Assembly: GCF_037963865.1 (NCBI RefSeq)
Contig: NZ_CP150170.1
Span: forward strand, 248,001 to 312,000
Source: Paenibacillus sp. FSL R10-2734
GTDB lineage: Bacteria; Bacillota; Bacilli; Paenibacillales; Paenibacillaceae
Direction of reading: 5' to 3'
DNA: 64,000 nt
Position numbers and translations under genes: made by a program. The notes under the pieces were generated by a model. The model ran no database searches. It was not told where the DNA came from and saw only the letters and a list, made by a program, of their open reading frames with translations. Of this stretch, positions 52,198 to 60,731 are shown one piece after another (positions within the stretch are counted from its first letter, which is position 1; every line of letters begins with the position of its first letter).

Positions 52198-53310
52198 ATC
52201 AATATCGAGCAGACCTTCACTATATTGGAGAAACAGAGCTATACCGCTCGGGAAGAAATCATTATGAACCCCGATGAGTTAGTCGAATTAGGCTTAGTCC
52301 ATCATGTCTTTATCGACCTTAAAGCAGAGAATGGTGCTCAAGTTAACGGTTTACTTTTATCTAAAAGCGATATCCCAAGAGGGAGTATTCAATTATCGAA
52401 AAGAGCAAAGGACAAGCTAGGAGACTGCTCCCTAACAGGATTAACCATTACTAAACCTGAGTACAGCACGATCCTTCGGGGAATTCCTAAAGTGGACGAG
52501 ATTGCCAAGCCTTATGTCAAAGCCTGTCCAACGCTCGTCCAGAAATATTCGAACCATGTCGAGTTGATTAATCCTAAAAATGGCTTTCGGGTAAACTTAA
52601 CTTTAAAAGAAGATGACACAGCCAAGCCGAATGCGCTGTATTTCAACAGGTACATCATGTTGTTGCTTGAGACGCATGCTGCTGAGAATGATCAATTAAT
52701 CATTACCCGTGCAAGAACAAGTCCTCAGTCCACGCCTGCCATACATAAACTTGGAAAATTATTAATTAAGCGTCCCTTAACCGCATTAGGAAACTTTTTT
52801 ATTGGCAAAAGAGAGCTTACGCTAAGAGTAGGTCATCCCTACCCTTTTGATGAGCACCAAAATCTATGCCGAATCCATCCGAATGTTAGAAAGCTGCTGG
52901 GCATGGAAGAGACCGATAAAATCGTCATTACCTATAACAACAAACAAATAACCATTCCTATCTTAGATATAGACACTGAGCATATTGCCCAGTTGATCAA
53001 GCTAAATGAGGAGGATGAGCAGCTTAAATTTATCGACAGCCACTTATTTATCGGAATCACCGCGTTGGCGCGAAACGAACTAAATATTCCCAGTATCGGC
53101 ACATCGGTTACCGTAAAGAGAAGTATGTACTCCCTGTTCTTAAAACACTTAAATAAGCTCGTCTTACCCGTAATCGCTTTGTTGTTTACAGTAGTACAGC
53201 TTTATAAGGATTTGAACTGGAGCATCGCTCTGACCGTTGTCATTTCTCTTGTACTACTTCCGATTATCATCTATACAACGCTATCTGAAGAACGAGCAAA
53301 AATTAACTAA
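52198..53310 (+). CDS. Unknown protein with C-terminal membrane anchor
   Basis: About 370 residues if it begins at the ATC at 52198, which lies 9 bases after GGGAGG; the first standard in-frame codon is TTG 52225 with no ribosome site. Two stretches look like double-psi barrel halves (LLLSKSDIPRGSIQLSKRAK, and CRIHPNVRKLLGMEETDKIV). Two hydrophobic helices near the C terminus (about 310-355) would anchor it in the membrane. I do not recognise the family. It lies between the FGase-like and Mur-ligase-like genes with gaps of 1 and 14 bases. Confidence 0.6.
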   Translation: MNIEQTFTILEKQSYTAREEIIMNPDELVELGLVHHVFIDLKAENGAQVNGLLLSKSDIPRGSIQLSKRAKDKLGDCSLTGLTITKPEYSTILRGIPKVDEIAKPYVKACPTLVQKYSNHVELINPKNGFRVNLTLKEDDTAKPNALYFNRYIMLLLETHAAENDQLIITRARTSPQSTPAIHKLGKLLIKRPLTALGNFFIGKRELTLRVGHPYPFDEHQNLCRIHPNVRKLLGMEETDKIVITYNNKQITIPILDIDTEHIAQLIKLNEEDEQLKFIDSHLFIGITALARNELNIPSIGTSVTVKRSMYSLFLKHLNKLVLPVIALLFTVVQLYKDLNWSIALTVVISLVLLPIIIYTTLSEERAKIN

Positions 53311-53324
53311 ATGGAGCGATCATC

Positions 53325-54674
53325 GTGGAATTCACTTCACAATCCCAGGTAGAAGATATGATTTACAGCTCTTATCTAAGAGCGATTAACAACATCACAG
53401 AAACTTTGGATGAACAAGTTAGAAGACCGGATTTAACCAGAAAATTGCTAGATCTAGTAGGCAGTCCGGATCACCGTCAAAAGTACATATTGGTCACAGG
53501 CAGTAAAGGTAAAGGCTCCACCTCTAGATTTATCTCCTCTTTATTAAGTCATTTAGGCTATAAAGTAGGCTTATTCACCTCCCCTCATCTGGTCGATTTC
53601 AACGAAAGAATCCGGATTGATGGGCAGGCCATATCCACAGACGATTTTGTGCGATTAGGAAATGTAGTTCGCGAGGGTTTCCAAAAGATTGAAGATCAGC
53701 TTGCCGCTGATGAGTACCAGGGTCCTGTTGGGGTAGGTTTGGCAATTGCGACGTTGTACTTCAAGGAGAATCATACCGATTTCAATGTGATTGAATGTGG
53801 AAGAGGTGGAAGGTTTGATGACACCAATGTCCTGAAGAATGATTGGGCTGTCATTACTCCGATTATGGAAGAGCATATAGCTAATTTGGGACCTGACCTG
53901 AACAGCATTACACTACATAAGCTGGGCATCGTCAAAAACAAGGCCACAAAAGCCTTTATCAGCAAACAGAAATCTAGCGTACTTGCGGCTATAAAGGCGA
54001 ATCTTAACTCCAATTCTGTGCAGTATTATGAGGAGCAGTTCTGGGCTGACTCTATTACAATTACATCTATTGGAACTACTTTTGATGTGCGGACAAACCA
54101 AGCGATTTACCCATCGTTAACGATTCCGTTATTAGGCCAATTTCAAGCTCTAAATGCAGCCACCGCAGTCGCACTATGTGAAGATATTACAGGCGGTCAC
54201 CTGAATAGGGAACTTGTAGTCAATTGTTTTGAAAAACTGCAATGGCCGGGCCGCTGTGAAGTGATCTGCCATGATCCATTAACGATTATTGACGGAGCTA
54301 TTCATAAAGAATCTGCAAGCTATTTGGCTGAGCTTATTCAATTAGTGAATCCTGACAACAGCCGAACTGTAACCTCAATCATTGGTGTCCCGAAAGATAA
54401 AGATTACACAGGGGTTATCGAGGTCATGAGTATGGTCTCTTATCAACTAATCGTCACACGGCCTGATATAAGTCATCTTTCTTTTCCTACAGATGCACTC
54501 TCTATCGCCAAGCGTTTTATCGAAAAAAGCTTCGAGTTCCCCTATTTGGAGGATGCTCTCACGCACATCAAAGCACGCTCAGCTTCTGGGATTATTGTAA
54601 TTGTCGGTACGCAAACATTCATCGGAAATGCCAAAAGATTATTCGGACAATCCCTATTGGATATCGGCTTATAG
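53325..54674 (+). CDS. FolC/Mur-type amide ligase
   Basis: A 449-residue Mur-ligase superfamily enzyme. The P-loop ILVTGSKGKGSTSRFI lies near residue 57, followed by LFTSPHLVDFNERIRIDG, as in FolC. The later VIECGRGGRFDDTNV matches FolC's metal/ADP region, and GRCEVICHDPLTIIDGAIHK the C-terminal domain. It should make an ATP-driven amide bond, perhaps glutamyl, but divergence and context argue against the housekeeping folate enzyme. It may act with the ATP-grasp protein encoded convergently next door, whose end it overlaps by 6 bases. Confidence 0.78.
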   Translation: MEFTSQSQVEDMIYSSYLRAINNITETLDEQVRRPDLTRKLLDLVGSPDHRQKYILVTGSKGKGSTSRFISSLLSHLGYKVGLFTSPHLVDFNERIRIDGQAISTDDFVRLGNVVREGFQKIEDQLAADEYQGPVGVGLAIATLYFKENHTDFNVIECGRGGRFDDTNVLKNDWAVITPIMEEHIANLGPDLNSITLHKLGIVKNKATKAFISKQKSSVLAAIKANLNSNSVQYYEEQFWADSITITSIGTTFDVRTNQAIYPSLTIPLLGQFQALNAATAVALCEDITGGHLNRELVVNCFEKLQWPGRCEVICHDPLTIIDGAIHKESASYLAELIQLVNPDNSRTVTSIIGVPKDKDYTGVIEVMSMVSYQLIVTRPDISHLSFPTDALSIAKRFIEKSFEFPYLEDALTHIKARSASGIIVIVGTQTFIGNAKRLFGQSLLDIGL

Positions 54675-55466
54675 CTTGTCAAAACGCTGGAGGATAACTT
54701 CCCTATATAGGTCAGATAGAGCCGGCACTTCACTTGGATTCTGCTTACAATATTCATCTAACATGACCTTATGATTAACTTCGATGACCATGAGGCCTTG
54801 ATTTGTCTCTAAGATATCTACGGAGCAGAAATCAAGGCCCATCGCTTTAGAGGTCTCGGAAGCAAGCTCCGCCAGCGCCGCTCGTTTGGCCTGATCGCTA
54901 ACCTCAATAGCAACAGCCCCGTTAATCAAATTGTGCTTCCAGGAACGAACTCTTTTTTTGCCAAGGAATACACGCGCCTGATGATTAAAGGTTACGATTC
55001 TATACTCAATCTCCGCCTCATAATAAGGACCTATCGCCCCATTAAGCTGCAAAGAAAATAATGCATCTAGCTTCTCATTTAAATCCTTCACCCCATCGAC
55101 CTTATACACATGATTTCCCTGTGCCCCGTTATCCTGCTTCACAACTACATGTTCATTAAACTTATAAAAAGAACACTCAGCTAATTCGTAAGGATTGGAG
55201 TGATTAAATCTAGCGTCAGGATGTGCTAAATAGGTATGTTCTACAGCCGGTACATGACCTTTGTGCAATACATCATAAGTTAGAGATTTACTCATCGCAA
55301 TGATCGTAGAGGCACTGCTGTTCAGACCTATTTCGGCGTCTACCATCACAAAGGATTTGGCTCCATCTATCGCTCTATACACAAAATTCGGCGTGATTTC
55401 CTCAAAGATAATGCCTGAGGATTTAACGGATTGTTGGATCATTTTTAGGTACGGTCTTGTCGTCAC
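54669..55466 (-). CDS. ATP-grasp protein, RimK/YheC-like
   Basis: A 265-residue protein with an N-terminal pre-ATP-grasp part and a C-terminal ATP-grasp fold: VVVKQDNGAQGNHVYKV near residue 108 as the phosphate loop, and FCSVDILETNQGLMVIEVNH near the end with the Asp/Glu/Asn metal ligands. Such enzymes ligate a carboxylate to an amine through an acyl-phosphate. It converges with the FolC-like gene and overlaps its end, suggesting a linked function. Confidence 0.78.
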   Translation of the reverse strand: MTTRPYLKMIQQSVKSSGIIFEEITPNFVYRAIDGAKSFVMVDAEIGLNSSASTIIAMSKSLTYDVLHKGHVPAVEHTYLAHPDARFNHSNPYELAECSFYKFNEHVVVKQDNGAQGNHVYKVDGVKDLNEKLDALFSLQLNGAIGPYYEAEIEYRIVTFNHQARVFLGKKRVRSWKHNLINGAVAIEVSDQAKRAALAELASETSKAMGLDFCSVDILETNQGLMVIEVNHKVMLDEYCKQNPSEVPALSDLYREVILQRFDKL

Positions 55467-55604
55467 TCAGTCTCCTCGATTCTAAAAAAAATATGACCAA
55501 GCCTAATCATAGCATGAGAGCACGCTATCGAAAATCACAAATGAGTATATCCAAAATAAGTATTGATTAATTGGAAATCATCCTCTAAGATGAACTTAAG
55601 AAGT

Positions 55605-55640
55605 GCAACCAAAAGTTAAAGCGCTTAAACTTTTGGTTGC
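55605..55640. promoter_or_regulatory. 36-bp near-perfect palindrome, LacI-type operator
   Basis: Arms of 18 bases with a single mismatched pair, centred on TTAAAGCGCTTAAA and ending in GCAACC/GGTTGC. No T-run follows, so a terminator is unlikely. It lies 84 bases before the LacI-type gene and shares its core with the site at 55685-55706. Confidence 0.65.
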
Positions 55641-55684
55641 ACGCGGATTACAATTTCAACTTTAGAATGGTCACATTTTATTTG

Positions 55685-55706
55685 AAAGTTAAAGCGCTTA
55701 TATTTA
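55685..55706. promoter_or_regulatory. Second LacI operator, same core
   Basis: GAAAGTTAAAGCGCTTATAT repeats the AAAGTTAAAGCGCTTA core of the 36-bp palindrome, 18 bases upstream of the regulator's start. The pair suggests autoregulation. Confidence 0.65.
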
Positions 55707-55723
55707 GGCAAGGAGAACTTGAA

Positions 55724-56713
55724 ATGAAGGTTAGTATTTTTGATGTAGCCAAGAAATCCGGATTATCCGTCGTAACCGTATCGCGGGTTCTAAACGGAGC
55801 CGAATCGGTACGAGAGAACAACCGTCAGAAGGTGCTAGACGCCATTAAAGAGCTGGATTATCGCCCTAACGCAGCTGCACGCAGTCTGGCCAGCGGCAAG
55901 ACTGGGATCATCGGTCTAATCGTCACAACCTTGCAGGATTCCTTCTTTGATGCGGTGGTCAAAGAACTAAATGAGGTATTGGCGCTTCATGGTTATTATC
56001 TAGCCATATCCATCTCAAAAGGCATCGAATCGGATGATAGCCACTATCTGATTCAGGAGGATCGGGTAGATGGTTTGATTCTACTGTCTCCAGTGGAAGA
56101 GGATAATTATATTGTGGAATTAAAGCGACGTGGCATCCCATATGTGCTGATTGATAACCAAAAGCAAGAGAATGACACCTACTCTATCACGATCGACAAC
56201 TTCAAGGGTGGCTACATGGCTACCAGCCATCTGTTAGCGCTCGGACATACGTCCATTGCTCATCTCTGCGGACAGGAAATGTTCCGTAGTACGCGAGAGC
56301 GGCGCGCCGGATTTCTACAAGCGCTTCAGGAAAAAGGTCTTACTCCATTTGAGATTGTACATGGTGATTTCGATATTGGAATGGGATACGATACCTGCAA
56401 ACGTTGGCTGAACGAAGGAAAGCTCCCCACCGCCGTATTTGCTGGGGATGACAATATCGCCCTTGGGGTCATCAACGCGTTGATGGAAGCAGGCATTCAG
56501 GTACCTGAACAGGTAGCGGTAGTCGGTTATGACGATCATTACATTGCTTCACAGCTTCATCCACATCTTACAACGATACGTCAGCCTTCGGATAAAATTG
56601 GGCTGGCGGCCGCAGATATGCTGCTCAAACGCATCTCTGGAAAGATGAAACGTGGAGCTGGCATGCGGATTGACCCAGAAATTATTGTTCGTGAATCTAC
56701 CTCAGCCAAGTAG
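55724..56713 (+). CDS. LacI-family regulator of chitobiose-type operon
   Basis: A 329-residue LacI repressor: HTH VSIFDVAKKSGLSVVTVSRV, hinge near residue 50 (RSLASGKTGIIGLIV), and a sensor domain. ATG 55724 follows AAGGAG at 8 bases; the longer frame from 55637 runs through the operators. It leads a cluster of kinase, GH4 enzyme and deacetylase, so its inducer is probably a sugar phosphate or amino sugar. Confidence 0.9.
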   Translation: MKVSIFDVAKKSGLSVVTVSRVLNGAESVRENNRQKVLDAIKELDYRPNAAARSLASGKTGIIGLIVTTLQDSFFDAVVKELNEVLALHGYYLAISISKGIESDDSHYLIQEDRVDGLILLSPVEEDNYIVELKRRGIPYVLIDNQKQENDTYSITIDNFKGGYMATSHLLALGHTSIAHLCGQEMFRSTRERRAGFLQALQEKGLTPFEIVHGDFDIGMGYDTCKRWLNEGKLPTAVFAGDDNIALGVINALMEAGIQVPEQVAVVGYDDHYIASQLHPHLTTIRQPSDKIGLAAADMLLKRISGKMKRGAGMRIDPEIIVRESTSAK

Positions 56714-56720
56714 ACAAGTA

Positions 56721-56760
56721 TAAACGCCTTAGGCGTCCCTATAAGGACGGTAAGCGTTTA
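56721..56760. promoter_or_regulatory. Inverted repeat between regulator and kinase genes
   Basis: TAAACGC(C)TTA at 56721-56731 pairs with TAAGCGTTTA at 56751-56760, and an inner CGTCC/GGACG stem extends it. No T-run follows. It resembles the regulator's operator core (TTAAGCG) and could be the site controlling the downstream operon, or an mRNA hairpin. Confidence 0.5.
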
Positions 56761-56843
56761 AGCGAGAAATATAAGGATAATGTATAACGTGAAACTTATA
56801 CCTTCTTATATTTTTAAATACCATACACTAGGAGTGATAACCA

Positions 56844-57830
56844 TTGACTTACTACTTAGGGATCGATGGTGGAGGCACCAAAACCTATGCTCTGCTATGC
56901 GATGAACTTGGTAATGTTCTCGGTAAAGGCAAGAGCGGTAATGGTAACCACCAGACTGGAGCCTTGGTGGCAGCCAACAGCATTCGAGAGGCCACATTCG
57001 GAGCACTGGCAGAAGCCGGACTTCGATTGGAGGACATCAAGCACGCCTATCTAGGGCTTGCCGGTGCCGACCGCGAAGCCGATTATGCTATTCTCCATCC
57101 AATGATACGCGAAATCGGATTTACCAATTACACCATTAACTGTGACACCATGATCGGATTACGTGCAGGGACCACTCGCCCTTATGGAGTTGCACTAATC
57201 TGCGGCACGGGCACCAATTCAGCAGGCAGAAACTTGCAAGGAGAGCATTATCAGTGTGGCGGCTTCGACTACATGTACGGTGATTTCGGCGGGGGCGGTG
57301 CGCTCAACATTGAAGTCTTTCGCTCCGTCATAAGAGCTTGGGATGGACGAGAACAGCCTACCCTCTTGACCGGACTTTTGCTCAATTTGCTAGGTTATGA
57401 AGAAGTCGCGAATATGTTTAATGATTTCCTCGATCACTGGAAACAAGTCCCTGTACACGCAGCACGCTTGCTCTTCGAAGCAGCCGCTGAGGGAGATGTC
57501 GTAGCCTTAGAGATTCTAAATCGGCAAGGTGTTGAGTTAGGGAAGTCCGCTGCTGCAGTCATACACAAGCTTGGCATGGAGCAGGATACCTTCGATGTGG
57601 TGCTGGCGGGAAGTCTGTTAACCCGTGGGGATCGCGGCTGGATTCGCGGACCTATCGAGAAGGCCGTACAAGCCGCAGCTCCACAAGCAACTGTGGTGAC
57701 CCTTGCCACAGAGCCTGTAGTAGGTGCTGTATGGTCAGCGATGGATCAAGACGGTTTGACCCTTAGTAATGAAGTCTATGAGAAAATGCGGCAATTTCAA
57801 GATTATGAATCTATCCAACAAACAAATTAG
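56844..57830 (+). CDS. BadF/BcrA-type sugar kinase (N-acetylglucosamine kinase-like)
   Basis: A 328-residue ASKHA-fold kinase: YYLGIDGGGTKTYALLCDE at the N terminus is the phosphate-1 motif, ALICGTGTNSAGR the phosphate-2, and VVLAGSLLTRGD the adenosine motif. The family includes bacterial GlcNAc kinases. TTG 56844 follows AGGAGTGATAACCA. It heads the operon of GH4 and deacetylase, which fits phosphorylation of GlcNAc/GlcN released from chitobiose, or of the disaccharide itself. Confidence 0.85.
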   Translation: MTYYLGIDGGGTKTYALLCDELGNVLGKGKSGNGNHQTGALVAANSIREATFGALAEAGLRLEDIKHAYLGLAGADREADYAILHPMIREIGFTNYTINCDTMIGLRAGTTRPYGVALICGTGTNSAGRNLQGEHYQCGGFDYMYGDFGGGGALNIEVFRSVIRAWDGREQPTLLTGLLLNLLGYEEVANMFNDFLDHWKQVPVHAARLLFEAAAEGDVVALEILNRQGVELGKSAAAVIHKLGMEQDTFDVVLAGSLLTRGDRGWIRGPIEKAVQAAAPQATVVTLATEPVVGAVWSAMDQDGLTLSNEVYEKMRQFQDYESIQQTN

Positions 57831-57846
57831 ACAGGAGTGATTGATC

Positions 57847-59151
57847 TTGGCAACTAATCAAGGATTAAAGATCGCAGTTATCGGTGGGGGTTCTTCGTAT
57901 ACACCCGAATTGGTAGAGGGATTTATTCTTCATTACAAAGAGCTTCCTGTTCGTGAACTATGGCTTGTAGACATCGAGCCTGGACTCCGCAAGCTGAATA
58001 TCGTTGGAAATCTCGCTAAGCGTATGGTTGAGAAATCCGGACTTCCGATTGAAGTTCATCTCACTACAGACCGCCGGAAGGCTATCGAAGGTGCGGACTT
58101 CGTCAGCACTCAAATGCGTGTCGGCATGCTTGATGCCCGCGCACGTGATGAATCAATTCCCCTTAAATATGGTGTTATTGGTCAAGAAACGACAGGCCCT
58201 GGCGGAATGATGAAAGCTCTGCGTACGATCCCAGTCATTCTGGATGTGTGTCGTGATATTGAAGAGCTAGCTCCTAACGCATGGCTGCTCAATTTCACCA
58301 ATCCTGCAGGGATGGTCACTGAGGCTGTTCTGAAATACTCCAACGTGAAGAGTATCGGTCTCTGTAATGCACCTATCGGCCTGATCAAGCAAGTATCATC
58401 CAAGTATAACGTAGCTGCAGACCGTGTTTATGCTGAATTTGTTGGTCTTAATCACCTACACTGGATTACTCGAATCGATGTTGAAGGCGAAGATAAGCTG
58501 GATGACATGCTCACTGAAGGTTACAGTGCTAAGAACGTACCCGCCCGAGAGTGGAATCCTGAATTCTTACAATCTCTTCGTGCCGTGCCTTCCTACTACT
58601 TGAAATATTTCTATATGACGGATGCCATGCTCGAAGAGCAGATGGAATCATTTAAGCAAGGTATCAACCGCGCTGAAGTCGTCAAACGCGTAGAAGAAGA
58701 GCTATTTGAGCTATACGCCAATCTAGAGCTAAGCGAGAAGCCGAAACAGCTGGAACAACGCGGTGGTGCTTTCTATTCAGAAGCGGCAGTGAATCTTATG
58801 AGATCACTCTACAACGGATCAAACGACATCCAGACCCTGAATGTTGCTAACCGCGGCATACTGAACTTCTTGCCAGATGACGCAAGTATTGAAGTCAACT
58901 GTGTCGTCACCAAGAACGGCCCACTGCCTCTACCACTGACCAAGATTCCACCGATGGCCAAAGGACTCATTCATGCTGTAAAAACTTATGAGCAGCTAGC
59001 TATTGATGCCGCTGTAACCGGTGATCGTGCGCTTGCTCTTCAGGCAATGGTGCATCATCCACTCGTTCCATCTGTAGATGTGGCGGTTCGTATGCTGGAT
59101 GAAATGCTGGAAGCTAATAAAGAGTTCTTGCCGAACTTTTTTGCCAATTAA
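57847..59151 (+). CDS. GH4 phospho-glycosidase
   Basis: A 434-residue family 4 glycoside hydrolase that uses NAD+ and Mn2+. The Rossmann start KIAVIGGGSSYTPELVEGF, NFTNPAGM, the metal-binding Cys in IGLCNAPIG and His in VGLNHLHW are visible. The class hydrolyses 6-phospho-beta-glucosides or, like ChbF, chitobiose 6-phosphate. TTG 57847 is preferred, 9 bases after AGGAG; TTG 57841 leaves only 3. It follows the kinase gene by 16 bases. Confidence 0.9.
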   Translation: MATNQGLKIAVIGGGSSYTPELVEGFILHYKELPVRELWLVDIEPGLRKLNIVGNLAKRMVEKSGLPIEVHLTTDRRKAIEGADFVSTQMRVGMLDARARDESIPLKYGVIGQETTGPGGMMKALRTIPVILDVCRDIEELAPNAWLLNFTNPAGMVTEAVLKYSNVKSIGLCNAPIGLIKQVSSKYNVAADRVYAEFVGLNHLHWITRIDVEGEDKLDDMLTEGYSAKNVPAREWNPEFLQSLRAVPSYYLKYFYMTDAMLEEQMESFKQGINRAEVVKRVEEELFELYANLELSEKPKQLEQRGGAFYSEAAVNLMRSLYNGSNDIQTLNVANRGILNFLPDDASIEVNCVVTKNGPLPLPLTKIPPMAKGLIHAVKTYEQLAIDAAVTGDRALALQAMVHHPLVPSVDVAVRMLDEMLEANKEFLPNFFAN

Positions 59152-59172
59152 CCATAGAAAAGAGGCATCAAT

Positions 59173-60270
59173 ATGTCAGCTAAAGCGGTTTGGAAAGGCG
59201 ATATCAACCAAGCACTATGCGCATTTACATTTGATGATGGACCTTCCCAGCTTCCCGTTGAATTTTGGCTTGATGTTTTGGAGGAGGAAGGTGCTGTCGG
59301 CACCTTTTTCTTCACTGGGGAATGGATGGATCGGTATCCAGAGAAGGCGAGATTAATCCTCTCCCGAGGTCATGTACTTGCTCCGCATACGTATCATCAT
59401 CGGCGAATGGCCCAAGTACCAAAGGCGGTATTCTTAGAGCAGTTGAAGCTAACCGAGCTGGCATATCAGGACGCAACGGGTCTTCCGTCTCCGAATTTCA
59501 TGCGTTTTCCATACTGCTCCTACCGGGAAGAGAATCTCGATTGGCTGATAGAATGGGGCAATTATCTGGATATTGAAGGCGTTGATTGCGGAGATTGGTC
59601 AGGTATTTCTGCAGAAGAGATCGTTGCCAGAGTTGAACCTACGCTTGAGAATGGAACCATTGTAGTCATGCATAGTAATGATGTTGCAAAAGGTTCACCG
59701 GATGCACTGAGAGCACTTATTCGGATCGCCAAGCAAAGAGGTTTGGAAAGTGTTGGCGTACCTGAGATCCTAGGGTCCATTGGCGTAGAAGTAAACTACA
59801 GACCTTGGAAAATCGTCGTAGACGTTCCGGCTGAGCTAGATCACCCAGTGGAAAAATGGATACCTTTAGAAAATAGCAAGCAGCTTGCCGACCTCGCGAC
59901 CCAGACGACCGAGTGGAACATTCCGCAATACACACTGCATTTCACTTCTGAAAAGGAGTGGCTGGAGCATCTGGAGAGTCCGCTAGAAGAGGTTGGAGTT
60001 ACAGAGGATCGTGAGTTGTTTACTATACGGCAATTTGATGGCAGCTATTGGGGATATGTACGTGCCGGTGTCGTAGACAATACCCTTGTATTATTAGATT
60101 ATGCGGCTAAAGAAGCGCAGGCTGATACCTTGGTGTACTTACTTCGCTGGGCTGCTGATACTTCGATCAGACTGGGCTTAACCCGGATCGAGGCTAGGCT
60201 GAATATTCGCAAAATGAGCGAGATGTGCGGACAGTTAGGCTGGCAGTCAGAGATTGTAGAAGATCAATAA
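59173..60270 (+). CDS. NodB-type deacetylase fused to a GNAT-like domain
   Basis: A 365-residue protein. Residues about 12-200 are a polysaccharide deacetylase domain with TFDDGP, the metal ligands in HTYHH, MRFPYCSYRE and VVMHS. No signal peptide is seen, so it acts in the cytoplasm, like the ChbG step in chitobiose use. The C-terminal 165 residues end in a GNAT-like alpha/beta pattern (YLLRWAADTSIRLGLTRIEA), an unusual partner. It ends the operon 21 bases after the GH4 gene. Confidence 0.85.
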   Translation: MSAKAVWKGDINQALCAFTFDDGPSQLPVEFWLDVLEEEGAVGTFFFTGEWMDRYPEKARLILSRGHVLAPHTYHHRRMAQVPKAVFLEQLKLTELAYQDATGLPSPNFMRFPYCSYREENLDWLIEWGNYLDIEGVDCGDWSGISAEEIVARVEPTLENGTIVVMHSNDVAKGSPDALRALIRIAKQRGLESVGVPEILGSIGVEVNYRPWKIVVDVPAELDHPVEKWIPLENSKQLADLATQTTEWNIPQYTLHFTSEKEWLEHLESPLEEVGVTEDRELFTIRQFDGSYWGYVRAGVVDNTLVLLDYAAKEAQADTLVYLLRWAADTSIRLGLTRIEARLNIRKMSEMCGQLGWQSEIVEDQ

Positions 60271-60312
60271 GAGACATCATTCATACCCACTGAATAGATA
60301 GGTAAAAAAAAA

Positions 60313-60346
60313 AGCGATCCGCCATCATTGGTGGATCGCTCTTTTG
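60313..60346 (+). terminator. Terminator of chitobiose-type operon
   Basis: AGCGATCCGCC, 6-base loop, GGTGGATCGCT, then CTTTT, with an A-run before it. Intrinsic terminator about 40 bases after the deacetylase stop. Confidence 0.85.
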
Positions 60347-60731
60347 CGTTGTAGGTAATGGTATCCGTTCAGTAGTAAACACTGTAATCGCGGCTAATCA
60401 ACAATTATCCAAACACAAATTCTATCTCTTTCATTGAAGGAGTCTTTATGGAGCATTCACAGAAGCTTTCGGACCCAGATGACGTTATTTGCTCGTTTTT
60501 AACCTTTGGGGCAAGGTTTCGGACTCCAATGGCGCTATCCCGTAGGAAGTGGTTCATATTGGGTGTTTCTCATGCTAATAGCTGCATTGGGGTCCGATAG
60601 TACTCCAAATATGGGGAAAATCCGCATATAAGGTCAGCTGTGTCCTATAGCTGCTTCGTAAGCGTAAGTGTGATTCAATCCAACGACACTTAGAGAACTA
60701 TTAAAGGATTACCACTTCCAATCCTGCTAAT
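60347..60731. other. Intergenic stretch with degenerate repeats
   Basis: No supported gene in 385 bases. Three loosely related segments (TTTCGGACCCAGATGACG near 60467, TTTCGGACTCCAATGGCG near 60518 and TTGGGGTCCGATAG near 60588) resemble decayed copies of a longer intergenic repeat. Confidence 0.5.
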
